Shown in pieces: positions 34,197-42,915 of a stretch of 59,293 bases of DNA. The DNA is taken from contig JBEKVE010000004.1 in NCBI GenBank assembly GCA_049514335.1, positions 1 to 59,293 of the forward strand, given 5' to 3'. The notes beneath the pieces were generated by a model. The model searched no databases. It saw only the letters and a program-made list of their open reading frames with translations, and was not told where the DNA came from. The stretch is from JBEKVE01 sp049514335 (GTDB taxonomy: Bacteria; Actinomycetota; Acidimicrobiia; Acidimicrobiales; UBA8190). Both the position numbers and the translations under genes were made by a program. Within the stretch, counting starts at the first letter, position 1. Every line of letters begins with the position of its first letter.

Positions 34197-35000
34197 GTGG
34201 GCGCGGAGAAGGCCCCGGCCGGCCCCGGGCCGGTGCCCTCCCCGGCCGGTGTCGAGGCCGCCGCCCAGGTCTTCGTGGACGACCTCGAGGGGCTGACGGT
34301 CGAGGTCGAGGACCGCCGCCACCTGCTCGACGTCCTTCGGCTGCGTCCCGGCGAGGTGGTGGTGGCCTGCGACGGACGGGGCCGGTGGCGTGGGTGCCGC
34401 ATGACCACTGCCACGCTGCGTGGTGACACGACCCCTCTGCTCGAGCCTGACGGCCCGGTCACGACGACCCCGCCGGCCGTGCCCGCCGTGACGGTGGCCT
34501 TCGTGCCGGTGAAGGGGGACCGACCCGAGTGGGCGGTGCAGAAGCTGACCGAGGCCGGGGTGGACCGCATCGTGGTGCTGCGCTCGGTGCGGGCCGTGGT
34601 CCGCTGGGACGAGGACCGCCAGGTCCGGGCGCTCGACCGGTTCCAGCGCGTGGCCCGCCACGCCGCCGCCCAGAGCCGCCGCGCCTACCTGCCCGAGATC
34701 TCCGGTGTGATGGGGCTCGACGATCTGGCCGCCCGCCTGGCACCGGTCCCCCTGGCCCTGGCCCACCCCGGGGGGTCGCCCCCGAGCACCGCCGTGCCCG
34801 CCGTGGCGGTGGGGCCCGAGGGGGGATGGGACCCGTCCGAGACGGGCCCGGAGCGCCTCCTGGTGGGCCTCGGCCCCCACATCCTGCGGGCCGAAACGGC
34901 CACGGTGGCGGCCGGCCTCCTGCTCTGCGCCCTGCGGAGCGGCCTCGTGGGTCCCCCGCCGACCCCTTCCGACCTGGCCCCCGGGGGGGCCGGGGGCTAG
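34197..35000 (+). CDS. rsmE: 16S rRNA (uracil1498-N3)-methyltransferase
   Basis: A 267-residue SPOUT methyltransferase, GTG start at 34,197. The N-terminal PUA-like part has AAAQVFVDDLEGLTVEVEDRRHLLDVLRLRPGEVVVACDGRGRWR; the SPOUT domain contains VTVAFVPVKGDRPEWAVQKLTEAGVDRIV, HAAAQSRRAYLP, AVGPEGGWDPSE and HILRAETATVAAGLLL, the last two forming the knot that binds S-adenosylmethionine. It methylates 16S rRNA in the 30S subunit. It is the third gene of the hrcA operon, 13 bp after dnaJ. Confidence 0.94.
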   Translation: MGAEKAPAGPGPVPSPAGVEAAAQVFVDDLEGLTVEVEDRRHLLDVLRLRPGEVVVACDGRGRWRGCRMTTATLRGDTTPLLEPDGPVTTTPPAVPAVTVAFVPVKGDRPEWAVQKLTEAGVDRIVVLRSVRAVVRWDEDRQVRALDRFQRVARHAAAQSRRAYLPEISGVMGLDDLAARLAPVPLALAHPGGSPPSTAVPAVAVGPEGGWDPSETGPERLLVGLGPHILRAETATVAAGLLLCALRSGLVGPPPTPSDLAPGGAGG

Positions 35001-35157
35001 ACGGTCCTTGCAATCACCACGCTGAGTGAGCGAGACTGACGGGGATTATCCGCATGCGTGCCAGCGGGCGGGGGGTCGGGCACGGAGGTCACGCTCTCGC
35101 GGAGTTGTTCGCACGGGGGCCGTCGGGAAGCACGGGACGAGCGCAGCGAGGATCTGG

Positions 35158-35754
35158 ATGGTCATGGTGAACACGGTCTTGACCGAAGAGGACGAGCAGG
35201 AGGAGTCAGCCAGGGCGGCGTATGCCAGGGCTGTCGGCTCCCGCCTGCGCGCCGTGCGCAAGCAGATGCGCCTGTCGCTCCAGGCCGTGGAGGCCATGTC
35301 GGACCAGGAGTTCAAGGCATCGGTGCTGGGTGCCTACGAACGCGGCGAGCGGGCCATCTCGGTGCCGAGGCTGCAGCGGTTGGCGAAGCTGTACGACGTC
35401 CCGGTGGACCAACTCCTCCCCCAGGACGACGACGCCACCCGGTGGGGCCCCGACGGCGAGGGCAACGGTGCGAACACTGACGGGAACCCCGGTCGCGCCC
35501 GGCGCCAGCTGCGGCCCTGGGACGGTCACGACAAGGTCACGATCGACCTCACCAAGCTGAACTCGGTGAGCGGGCCCGAGCGCGACCTGCTGCGCCGCTT
35601 CCTGTCGATGATCCAGGTGCAGCGCCAGGACTTCAACGGCCGCATGATCACCATCAGGGCCGAGGACCTGCGGGCCATCGCCTGCCTCTTCGGCGTGACG
35701 CCCGACGCCATGAGCCGTCGGCTCGACGAGCTGGGACTGCGCGTCGTCGCCTGA
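35158..35754 (+). CDS. BldD-like transcriptional regulator with c-di-GMP motif
   Basis: A 198-residue regulator. ATG 35,158 is preceded by GAGG at 35,148-35,151 with a 6-nt gap. Residues about 22-88 are an XRE-type HTH (LRAVRKQMRLSLQAVEAMSDQEFKASVLGAYERGERAISVPRLQRLAKLYDVPVDQLLP) with the YERGxRAxxVxRLxxLAxxYxVPVxxLLP pattern of BldD. Residues about 122-198 are the BldD C-terminal domain. The c-di-GMP binding signature RxD-x8-RxxD is exact: R156-Q-D158, eight residues, R167-A-E-D170. In Streptomyces this motif lets tetrameric c-di-GMP drive dimerisation on DNA and repression of development genes. Here it may tie central gene expression to c-di-GMP. Confidence 0.85.
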   Translation: MVMVNTVLTEEDEQEESARAAYARAVGSRLRAVRKQMRLSLQAVEAMSDQEFKASVLGAYERGERAISVPRLQRLAKLYDVPVDQLLPQDDDATRWGPDGEGNGANTDGNPGRARRQLRPWDGHDKVTIDLTKLNSVSGPERDLLRRFLSMIQVQRQDFNGRMITIRAEDLRAIACLFGVTPDAMSRRLDELGLRVVA

Positions 35755-35826
35755 CGCGGCGCCAACCGGCGTCGTCGCCTGACGCGGCGCCAACCGGCGT
35801 CGTCGCCTGACGCGGCGCCAACCGGC
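35743..35826 (+). repeat. Three exact tandem copies of a 28-bp unit
   Basis: The unit begins GTCGTCGCCTGACGCG and ends CAACCGGC; copies lie at 35,743-35,770, 35,771-35,798 and 35,799-35,826. The first copy contains the last codons and TGA stop of the BldD-like gene; the other two are non-coding. The unit length is not a multiple of 3. Confidence 0.9.
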
Positions 35827-35910
35827 GTGCCCCGTGCGGGCCCGCCGCAGCCCTGACGAAGCGTCACCACCCCCGTCACCGAACGCGCTGCGCCCACGTT
35901 CCGCCTGTCT

Positions 35911-35930
35911 CGGCGCGCCTTGGCGCGCCG
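35911..35930 (+). terminator. GC-rich hairpin after the BldD-like gene
   Basis: CGGCGCGCC, TT, GGCGCGCCG: a 9-bp stem with a tiny loop, 157 bp after the stop codon and without a T-run. It may terminate the upstream transcript; weak evidence. Confidence 0.35.
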
Positions 35931-35957
35931 GTCTGCGGTGAACACCTACCGGATAAC

Positions 35958-36251
35958 ATGACGATGCACGATGGGACACGGCGACAGGCACAGGACGTGA
36001 GCGCAGATATCCGGTGGATGAGCACCAAGGAGGCGGCCGAGCACCTCGGCGTCACCCTGCGCAGCCTCTACCGCTTCATCGACGAAGGGGCCCTGCCCGC
36101 CTTCAAGTTCGGGCGCGTCATACGCCTGAAGGCCGACGACGTCGACGCCTTCATCGAGGCGTGCCGCATCGCGCCGGGCAGTCTCGAGCACCTCTATCCC
36201 GAGGTGAAGGGGCCCGCCGCGGCGCGTGCGCGCGACGACGCCGCGTCGTGA
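35958..36251 (+). CDS. Excisionase-type helix-turn-helix DNA-binding protein
   Basis: A 97-residue protein from ATG 35,958 with the MerR-like HTH of excisionase-family proteins: WMSTKEAAEHLGVTLRSLYRFIDEGALPAFKFGRVIRLKADDVDAFIEACRI, with the turn and wing motif GRVIRLKADDV. A short Ala-rich acidic tail follows. The fold resembles actinobacterial BldC and Rv0500A-like small regulators rather than phage excisionase, since it is within a chromosomal gene block. It sits between the BldD-like regulator and the HIT protein; target unknown. Confidence 0.82.
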   Translation: MTMHDGTRRQAQDVSADIRWMSTKEAAEHLGVTLRSLYRFIDEGALPAFKFGRVIRLKADDVDAFIEACRIAPGSLEHLYPEVKGPAAARARDDAAS

Positions 36252-36258
36252 GGCTCCG

Positions 36259-36639
36259 GTGACCGACGGGCCTGGTGCGGGCGACGGTGCCGGCGTCGAC
36301 GGCTGCGTGTTCTGCGGCATCGTGAACGGCACGCTCCCGTCGGAGGTGGTGCTCGAATCCGAGCACAGCGTCGCCTTCCGCGACCTGCACCCGCAGGCTC
36401 CGGTGCACGTGCTGGTGGCGCCACGCCGCCACATCGACGATGCCGCCGCCCTCGGTGCCGGAGACGCCGAGGTCCTGCTCGACATGCACCTGACGGCGCG
36501 CCGCGTGGCCGAGGCGGAGGGGATCGCGGCGCGTGGCTACCGCCTCATCTTCAACGTGGGCGAGGACGCGCTCAACTCGGTTCCCCATCTCCACCTGCAC
36601 GTCATCGGCGGTCGCCGCCTGTCCGGCCAGGGGGGATGA
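36259..36639 (+). CDS. HIT family hydrolase
   Basis: A 126-residue HIT (histidine triad) protein, GTG start at 36,259. It has the N-terminal zinc-like CVFCGIVNGTLPSEVVLESEHSVAFRDLHPQAPVHVLVAPRRHI, and the active-site H-x-H-x-H triad in SVPHLHLHVIGGR near the C-terminus. It hydrolyses nucleotide phosphoramidates or similar in the cytosol (Hint-like). It directly precedes phoH and follows the HTH gene by 7 bp. Confidence 0.93.
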   Translation: MTDGPGAGDGAGVDGCVFCGIVNGTLPSEVVLESEHSVAFRDLHPQAPVHVLVAPRRHIDDAAALGAGDAEVLLDMHLTARRVAEAEGIAARGYRLIFNVGEDALNSVPHLHLHVIGGRRLSGQGG

Positions 36640-36749
36640 CCACGCCCCGCACCGCGGCGCGCGGCGCGCCCGGGGGAGACGGCGCCGCTGCCCATGGAGC
36701 CCGGGTCGGTCCGGCCCGGACCCCCTGGTAGCCTCGGAACCGAGCGCCA

Positions 36750-37802
36750 GTGTCGTCCACCCAGGTCAAGATCCTCGTCCCCGGCAACCACCTCATGGTG
36801 GGTCTGCTCGGTCAACGAGACGAGTTGCTGCGACTCATCGAAGACGCCTTCGGCGAGGTCCGCATCGTCGTGCGGGGCAACGAGATCTCCATCGAGGGTG
36901 AGGACGCGGAGCGCGTGGGGCGGCTCTTCGACGAGCTCGTCATGCTGCTCGAGCAGGGTCAGCGCCTCGACGCCTCGGACGTCGACCGCACCATCTCCAT
37001 GGTGAAGGACGACGTGAGCCCGGCCGAGGTGCTCACCACCGAAGTGTTGCGCTCGGCGCGCGGCCACACCGTGCGCCCCAAGACGGCGGGCCAGAAGCGC
37101 TACACCGACGCCATCGCCACGAGCGTCGTCACCTTCGGGATCGGGCCCGCCGGCACGGGCAAGTCGTACCTGGCGGTGGCGCTGGCCGTGCAGGCGCTGC
37201 AGGCGCACGAGGTCGACCGCATCATCCTCACCCGTCCGGCGGTGGAGGCGGGCGAGCGGCTCGGGTTCCTGCCCGGCGACATCATGGCCAAGGTCGACCC
37301 CTACCTCCGCCCCCTCTACGACGCCCTCTACGACCTGCTCGGACCCGAGGGCGCCCAGCGTCTCCTGGAGCGGGGCACGATCGAGGTGGCGCCCCTGGCG
37401 TTCATGCGGGGGCGCACGCTCAACCGGAGCTTCATCATCCTCGACGAGGCCCAGAACACCACGCCCGAGCAGATGAAGATGTTCCTCACCCGCATCGGCT
37501 TCCGGTCGAAGGTCGTGGTGACCGGGGACGTCACCCAGATCGACGTGCCCGGTGGGCGCTCGGGTCTACCCGGCCTCGAGGCGGTGCTCGGCTCGGTGCC
37601 CGGTGTCACCTTCGTGCACCTCACCCAGGGCGACGTGGTGCGCGCCCGCATCGTGGCCGACATCGTGTCCGCCTACGAGGCCGCCGACGCCGCCGCGTTG
37701 TCGCAGAACGGCGCGCCCGGGCGCAGTGGACGCGGCGCGCCCAAGGGGGGCCGGCCGGGGCGCCCGGGCCGGGCCCCGCACGGCGCTCCCGACGGCCGGT
37801 GA
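36750..37802 (+). CDS. phoH: PhoH-like ATPase
   Basis: A 350-residue cytosolic P-loop ATPase, GTG start at 36,750 (MSSTQVKILVPGNHLMVGLLG). It has an N-terminal KH-like domain, Walker A in GIGPAGTGKSYLAVALAVQALQ, Walker B in FIILDEAQNTTPEQMKMFLTRIG, and the arginine region GDVTQIDVPGGRSGLPGLE. PhoH is linked to ribosome maturation and RNA metabolism, usually next to ybeY. The C-terminus is a Gly/Pro/Arg-rich disordered tail. Its stop overlaps the ybeY start by 4 nt (GTGA). Confidence 0.94.
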   Translation: MSSTQVKILVPGNHLMVGLLGQRDELLRLIEDAFGEVRIVVRGNEISIEGEDAERVGRLFDELVMLLEQGQRLDASDVDRTISMVKDDVSPAEVLTTEVLRSARGHTVRPKTAGQKRYTDAIATSVVTFGIGPAGTGKSYLAVALAVQALQAHEVDRIILTRPAVEAGERLGFLPGDIMAKVDPYLRPLYDALYDLLGPEGAQRLLERGTIEVAPLAFMRGRTLNRSFIILDEAQNTTPEQMKMFLTRIGFRSKVVVTGDVTQIDVPGGRSGLPGLEAVLGSVPGVTFVHLTQGDVVRARIVADIVSAYEAADAAALSQNGAPGRSGRGAPKGGRPGRPGRAPHGAPDGR

Positions 37803-38323
37803 CGGGCGGCGCCGTGGTCGACGTCTTCGCCGCCGACGAGCAGTCCGAGCGTGCCGTCGACATCGCCCGGTGGTCCACCCTGGCGCGCCAGGTCCTCGGG
37901 GCGCAGGGGGTCCGCGACGGCGTCGAGGTGTCGCTCTTGTTCGTGGACGAGCCCACCATCGCCGAGCTGCACGAGCGGTTCCTGGGCGAAGCGGGTCCCA
38001 CCGACGTCCTCGCCTTTCCCATCGACGAGGAGCCCGATCCCGGCGGTCGTTCGCCCGACCAGGGGGGGACGGGGCCCGGTGGCTCCCTTCCCGTCGAGGA
38101 GGGGGCCATGCCCGTCCTCCTCGGTGACGTCGTGGTGTGCCCCACCGTGGCGGCGCGCAACGCCGAGGTCCACGGGGTGAGCTTCGACGACGAGGTGGCC
38201 CTGCTCGTGGTGCACGGGCTGCTGCACCTCCTCGGCATGGACCACGGTCTCGACGACGAGGCCGAGGCCATGGAGCGACGCGAGCGCGAGCTGCTGGCCC
38301 GGTTCCACCGGGCCTCGCCGTAG
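37799..38323 (+). CDS. ybeY: Endoribonuclease YbeY
   Basis: A 174-residue metal-dependent endoribonuclease for 16S rRNA 3' end maturation and ribosome quality control. The zinc triad motif HGLLHLLGMDHGLDDEAEAM is intact, preceded by TDVLAFPIDEEP and the LLGDVVVCPTVAARNA block. An insertion of roughly 20 Gly/Pro-rich residues (PGGRSPDQGGTGPGG) interrupts the usual spacing after the FPIDE motif, which would form a flexible loop. It overlaps phoH. Confidence 0.95.
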   Translation: MTGGAVVDVFAADEQSERAVDIARWSTLARQVLGAQGVRDGVEVSLLFVDEPTIAELHERFLGEAGPTDVLAFPIDEEPDPGGRSPDQGGTGPGGSLPVEEGAMPVLLGDVVVCPTVAARNAEVHGVSFDDEVALLVVHGLLHLLGMDHGLDDEAEAMERRERELLARFHRASP

Positions 38324-38335
38324 CGGGAGCGGACC

Positions 38336-39652
38336 GTGGGAAGCGACGTCACGGCCTCCGCCTTCGGCACCGCCGACGCCGTCATCGTCGTGGTGGTGGT
38401 GGTGCTGCTGGCCGCCTCCGCCGTCCTGGCGCTGGCCGAAACGGCCCTCGTGCGCACCAGCCGGGCCAAGGCGCTGGCGCTGCGCGAGCAGCACCGCCGG
38501 GGTTCGGGGGCACTGCTGCGTCTGGCCGAGAAGCCCCAGGGTTTCCTGAACCCGCTCCTTTTGCTCGTCCTCGTGTGCCAGTTGGTGACGGCGACGCTGG
38601 TGGGCATCGTGGCCGAGCGCCTCCTCGGGGCGTGGGGCGTCGCCGCCGCCACGGTGTTCGAGGTCGTCGTCATCTTCGTGCTGGCCGAGGCCCTGCCCAA
38701 GAACTGGGCGGTGTACAACCCGGAGCGCTCGGCGCTGTTCGTGGCGCCCATCGTCTCCACCCTGGTGCGGTTCCCGCCCCTGCGCTTCGTGTCGAACGGG
38801 CTCATCGGGCTCGCCAACCTTCTCGTCGGCCAACGCCACCGGCGCGACACGGTGAGCGAGTCCGAGCTCCTGGCCATGGCCGACGTGGCGCTCGAGGAGG
38901 AGGTCATCGAGCACCAGGAGCGCGAGCTCATCCACTCCATCATCGAGTTCGGCGACACCATCGTGCGCGAGGTCATGGTGCCGCGTCCCGACATGCGCGC
39001 CGTGGAGGCCGACCTGACGGTGTCGCAGGTGCTCGACGTCGCCATGGCGGCGGGCTTCTCGCGCCTGCCGGTGCACGACGGCAACATCGACGACATCGTG
39101 GCCATCGCCTACACCAAGGACCTGATCCGGGCCGAGCGCGAGGGGGCGGGCGGGCAGCCCATCACGGGCTACACGAGGCCGGCGACCTTCGTGCCCGAGA
39201 CCAAGCGCGTGTCGCGCCTCATGCGCGAGATGCAGGAGAAGAAGTTCCATCTCGCCATCGTGGTCGACGAGTACGGCGGCACCGCCGGCCTCGTCTCCCT
39301 GGAGGACCTCATCGAGGAGCTGGTGGGGGAGATCGTCGACGAGTACGACGTCGAGGAGGCTCCGGTGCAGACCCTGGCCGGCGGCGACGTGTCGGTCACG
39401 GCCCGGTTCCCGGTGGACGAGCTCAACGAGCTGATCGACGCCGAGCTCCCCGAGGGGGACTGGGACACCGTGGGCGGGTTGTTGTTCAACGTCCTCGGCC
39501 GGATCCCGGTCGAAGGTGAGGAGGTCGACGTGGACGGCGTGCGCCTCACCGCCGAGAAGGTGCAGGGGCACCGCATCGGGCGCATCCGCATCAGGGCGCT
39601 TCCCACGCCCGCGCCGCAGGGCGCCGACGCCGGTGACGACCACGCCCGCTGA
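38336..39652 (+). CDS. CNNM/CorC (MpfA-type) transport protein with CBS domains
   Basis: A 438-residue membrane protein. The N-terminal DUF21 domain has four hydrophobic segments (VIVVVVVVLLAASAVLALAETALVRTSRAKAL; LLLLVLVCQLVTATLVGIVAERLL; ATVFEVVVIFVLAEALPKNWAVYNPE). Two CBS domains follow (VREVMVPRPDMRAVEADLTVSQVLDVAMAAGFSRLPVHDGNIDDIVAIAYTKDLIR; LMREMQEKKFHLAIVVDEYGGTAGLVSLEDLIEELVGEI), and the C-terminal CorC_HlyC domain (GRIPVEGEEVDVDGVRLTAEKVQGHRIGRIRI). These proteins extrude Mg2+ or Co2+. It ends within the start of era (20-bp overlap). Confidence 0.93.
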   Translation: MGSDVTASAFGTADAVIVVVVVVLLAASAVLALAETALVRTSRAKALALREQHRRGSGALLRLAEKPQGFLNPLLLLVLVCQLVTATLVGIVAERLLGAWGVAAATVFEVVVIFVLAEALPKNWAVYNPERSALFVAPIVSTLVRFPPLRFVSNGLIGLANLLVGQRHRRDTVSESELLAMADVALEEEVIEHQERELIHSIIEFGDTIVREVMVPRPDMRAVEADLTVSQVLDVAMAAGFSRLPVHDGNIDDIVAIAYTKDLIRAEREGAGGQPITGYTRPATFVPETKRVSRLMREMQEKKFHLAIVVDEYGGTAGLVSLEDLIEELVGEIVDEYDVEEAPVQTLAGGDVSVTARFPVDELNELIDAELPEGDWDTVGGLLFNVLGRIPVEGEEVDVDGVRLTAEKVQGHRIGRIRIRALPTPAPQGADAGDDHAR

Positions 39653-40580
39653 AGCCGCCGGCGCGGCCGAGCGTGCGTTCCGGTCGGGCTTCGTCACCAT
39701 CGTCGGCCGACCCAACGTGGGCAAGTCCACCCTCGTCAACCGTGTGGTGGGGACCAAGGTGACGATCACCTCGCCCCGCCCCAACACCACGCGGCGAGCG
39801 GTGCGCGCCGTGCTGCACAGGCCCGGCGTGCAGGCCGTGTTCGTCGACACGCCGGGCCTGCACCGACCGCGCACGGCGTTGGGCACCCGCCTCAACGAGC
39901 AGGTGGCCGAGGCGCTCGACGACATCGACGTGGCCGTGGCCGTGCTCGACGCCACCGCCCCCATCGGGCCCGGGGACCGGCTCGTGCTCGAGCGGTCCGC
40001 CGCCCGCGCCGCGGTGCCGAGCGGTCCGGGTCCGGCCCGGGGCGGGCTCCTGGTGGCGGTGAACAAGGTGGACCGGGCCTCGCCCGCACAGATCGCGGCC
40101 CATCTGCAGGGGGCCCACGACGTGCTCGAGGCGCTCGGGCCCGGCGTCGGCGACGGTGCAGAGTACTTCCCGCTGTCGGCGTCCACGGGGGAGGGCGTCG
40201 ACGCGCTCGTCGACACCGTGCTCGCCCGCATGCCCGAGGGGCCGCCCTACTTCCCCGACGACATGGTGTCGGACTCGCCCGAGGCGTTCTGGGTTGCCGA
40301 GCTCGTGCGCGAGCAGCTCCTGGCCAGGGTACGCGAGGAGCTGCCCCATTCCATCGCCTGTCGCGTCACGGACTGGGAGTGGCCCCGGGTGCAGGTCGAG
40401 ATCGTGGTGGAGCGCGATTCGCAGAAGGTCATCGTGATCGGCAAGGGCGGGTCCATGTTGAAAGACGTCGGCACCGCCGTGCGCCACCAGCTGCCGCCCG
40501 GCGCGTACCTCGAACTGCGGGTGCGCGTCGACAAGCACTGGCAGCAGCGCCCCGACGCCATCGAGCGCCTGGGCTACTGA
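39633..40580 (+). CDS. era: GTPase Era
   Basis: A 315-residue ribosome-assembly GTPase, GTG start at 39,633. G motifs: GRPNVGKST, DTPGLH (G3), NKVDRA (G4), SASTGEG (G5). The C-terminal KH domain contains VIVIGKGGSMLKDVGTAVRHQL, which binds the 3' end of 16S rRNA. The KH recognition of the anti-Shine-Dalgarno end is relevant to the nearby RNA that mimics its complement. It overlaps the CorC gene and, convergently, the helicase gene stop by 7 nt. Confidence 0.95.
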   Translation: MTTTPAEAAGAAERAFRSGFVTIVGRPNVGKSTLVNRVVGTKVTITSPRPNTTRRAVRAVLHRPGVQAVFVDTPGLHRPRTALGTRLNEQVAEALDDIDVAVAVLDATAPIGPGDRLVLERSAARAAVPSGPGPARGGLLVAVNKVDRASPAQIAAHLQGAHDVLEALGPGVGDGAEYFPLSASTGEGVDALVDTVLARMPEGPPYFPDDMVSDSPEAFWVAELVREQLLARVREELPHSIACRVTDWEWPRVQVEIVVERDSQKVIVIGKGGSMLKDVGTAVRHQLPPGAYLELRVRVDKHWQQRPDAIERLGY

Positions 40581-42751
40581 GCCGGCGCCCCGCGGGCGGC
40601 GGTGAGGAACCGGCTCACCTCGTCGCGGTCGATGGTGCGGCGCATGGGGGGCATGACCTCGAGCAGGGCGCGGCGGTATCCGGCCGTGGCGAGGCGCGAA
40701 TCGAGCACCGCCACCACCCCGGTGTCGTTCGACGAGCGGATGAGCCGGCCCGCCCCCTGGGCGAGCAGGGTCGCGGCCCGGGGGAGGTCAACGGTGCGGA
40801 ACGCCGCATCGCCGGCGCGGTCGCGCCGGGCTTGGAGCAGCGGGTCGTCGGGGCGGGGGAAGGGCAGGCGGTCGAGGGTCACGAGCGACAGCGTCGGGCC
40901 GGGGACGTCGACGCCCTGCCAGAACGACATGGTGGCGAAGAGGCACGCGCCGTGCTCGTCGGTGAAGGCGTCGATGAGGCGGCCCTTGGGCATGTCCCCC
41001 TGGGCCAGCACGGTGAAATCGAGCACCGGTCGCAGGGCGTCGGCGGCGCCGTGCATGGCCCGCCAGCTCGTGAACAGGGCGAGGGTGCGTCCCCCCGCGG
41101 CGGTGATGAGCAGACGCAGCTCCTCGTGCAGCGCTTCCGCCGCTCCCGGCCGGCGGGGGTCGGGGAGGTGCTTGGCGCAGTACAGCAGGGCGCACGTGCG
41201 GTAGGGGAAGGGGCTCCCCACCTCCAGGTGGTCGGTGCGCGCCTCGGGGAGGCCCAGGCGCTCGGCCAGGCGCGGGGGGATGGTCGCCGACGTGAGCACG
41301 GCGCTCACCTCCGGCCACAGCCGCTCGGCCAGCAGGGGACCCACCTCGATGGGCGCCACCCGCAAGTTGGGCGTGCGCCCGCCCGGCCCCGTCGCCTCGA
41401 TCCAGGCCACCTGGCCTTCGCCCGGCGTGGCCGCCACCGCCATCTCCTCGACCAGATGCCCGAGGGCCACACGGGCCCGGTTGCGCCGGGCGGCGTCGTC
41501 GGCGGGCCCGTCTGCCCCGGCGCCCTTGTTCCCGCCAGCGCTGGTCCCCGCACCCGCCCCACCGGCGGCGTCGGCCCGGTGCAGGGCGCCGGCCAGGGCC
41601 TCGAGCCGCCCGCGGGCGAGCGCTAGCACCGCCTCGAGCTCGGCGTCGGCGCCAGCGTCGGGACCCGACCCCGGTCGAGCACCAGCGTCCGCCGGTCCCT
41701 CGGCGCTGCGCAGCACCCGCTGGCCCACCCGGGGCGCCAGCACGTCCTCGAGCCGGTCAGCGGCGTCGGCCACGGCGTCGGAGAGGGCGTTGTCGTCTGC
41801 GCCCACCAGGCTGCGGGTGGCCTGGGCCACGCCCCGCAGCCGTCCGGCTGTGATCTCCACCCCGAGGGCGGCGGTCATGACGTCCTCGACGGCGTGGGCC
41901 TCGTCCAGGACGACCACGTCATGGGTCGGGAGCACGGCGCCGTCGCTGGCCACGTGGGTGGCGTACAGGTGGGTGTTCACCACCACGATGTCGGCGCCGG
42001 CGGCCCGGTCCCGGGCCCGCTCGGCGAAGCACACCGTCCCCGACGGGCAGCGGAAGGCGCCCGGGCACTCGCGTGCCGACACCGACACCGCCGCCCAGGC
42101 CCGGGGGTTGGGCTCGAAGGGGAGCTCGGCTCTGTCCCCGGTGTCGGAGGTGCCGGCCCAGGTGACGAGACGACGCAGCTGCTCGCCCAGCCGACCCAGG
42201 TCGACGGTGCGGGCCGGCGCGGCCCCGGAGGCGCCCTCGCGCCCGATCCGCCCACCGGCGGTGTCGTCCCCGCCGACCCCGGTCGGGCCGAACCCCGGGA
42301 GCGCCGATGAGTCGGCGTCGAAGCCCGGAGAGGCGTCGGGGTCGAACAGCGCCACACCCGCCAGCCCCGGCTCGTCGACGGCGCCGCCCACCTCGAGCAC
42401 GCGCTGGCGGCACACGTAGTTGGAGCGGCCCTTCAAGACGGCGAAGGTGAACGGGTGGGCGTCACCCAGGGCCGCCGCCACCATGGGGAGGTCCTTCGTG
42501 GCCAGCTGGTCCTGGAGCGCCTTGGTGGCCGTGGCCACCACCACCCGGCGCCCCGACAGGGCGGCGGGGACCAGGTAGGCGAGGGACTTCCCGGTCCCGG
42601 TGCCCGCCCCCACCACCAGGTGGCGCTGCTCCGCCAGGGCCCGTTGCACCGCCTGCGCCATCGACACCTGGCCGGGGCGGTCCTCGCCCCCACCGGGAAG
42701 GGCGGCGGTCACCTCGGCGAGGGCCCCGGTGACGTCGGTACGGGGCGGCAC
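40574..42751 (-). CDS. DinG/XPD-family ATP-dependent DNA helicase with Fe-S cluster
   Basis: A 725-residue superfamily 2 helicase, GTG start at 42,751. Motif I is VVGAGTGTGKSLAYLVPAA, motif II DEAH is VVLDEAHAVEDVM. Four cysteines typical of the Fe-S cluster (NYVCRQR; ECPGAFRCPSGTVCF) are present. The C-terminal motifs include FATMSFWQGVDVPGPTLSLVTLDRLPFPRPDDP and AGRLIRSSNDTGVVAVLDSRL. It unwinds damaged or structured DNA 5' to 3'. Two low-complexity stretches (residues about 155-200, GFDADSSALPGFGPTGVGGDD; and about 360-420, Gly/Ala-rich) are insertions not found in most relatives. It is convergent to era. Confidence 0.9.
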   Translation of the reverse strand: MPPRTDVTGALAEVTAALPGGGEDRPGQVSMAQAVQRALAEQRHLVVGAGTGTGKSLAYLVPAALSGRRVVVATATKALQDQLATKDLPMVAAALGDAHPFTFAVLKGRSNYVCRQRVLEVGGAVDEPGLAGVALFDPDASPGFDADSSALPGFGPTGVGGDDTAGGRIGREGASGAAPARTVDLGRLGEQLRRLVTWAGTSDTGDRAELPFEPNPRAWAAVSVSARECPGAFRCPSGTVCFAERARDRAAGADIVVVNTHLYATHVASDGAVLPTHDVVVLDEAHAVEDVMTAALGVEITAGRLRGVAQATRSLVGADDNALSDAVADAADRLEDVLAPRVGQRVLRSAEGPADAGARPGSGPDAGADAELEAVLALARGRLEALAGALHRADAAGGAGAGTSAGGNKGAGADGPADDAARRNRARVALGHLVEEMAVAATPGEGQVAWIEATGPGGRTPNLRVAPIEVGPLLAERLWPEVSAVLTSATIPPRLAERLGLPEARTDHLEVGSPFPYRTCALLYCAKHLPDPRRPGAAEALHEELRLLITAAGGRTLALFTSWRAMHGAADALRPVLDFTVLAQGDMPKGRLIDAFTDEHGACLFATMSFWQGVDVPGPTLSLVTLDRLPFPRPDDPLLQARRDRAGDAAFRTVDLPRAATLLAQGAGRLIRSSNDTGVVAVLDSRLATAGYRRALLEVMPPMRRTIDRDEVSRFLTAARGAPAQ

Positions 42752-42857
42752 CGCTCCGACGGTAGCGGAGCGGGACGGCCCCTCCCCGCACCCGGGCGGC
42801 GCCCCGCAGGGCTCTGTGGCAGCTGTGTGAAGAAGCGATGAACACGGTGCGAAGTGG

Positions 42858-42886
42858 CTCGACTTGGCCGCCGCGGTCGGTACCAT
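42858..42886 (+). promoter_or_regulatory. Putative promoter of the short RNA before cspA
   Basis: CTCGAC at 42,858-42,863 and TACCAT at 42,881-42,886, separated by 17 bp; transcription would begin near 42,893. Weak -35 match. Confidence 0.4.
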
Positions 42887-42915
42887 GGGCGAACCAGAGA
42901 AAGGAGGTGGTCCAA

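Noticed and set aside
35743..35826. CRISPR-like array.
   Set aside because: The three copies are directly adjacent with no spacers, and there are no cas genes.
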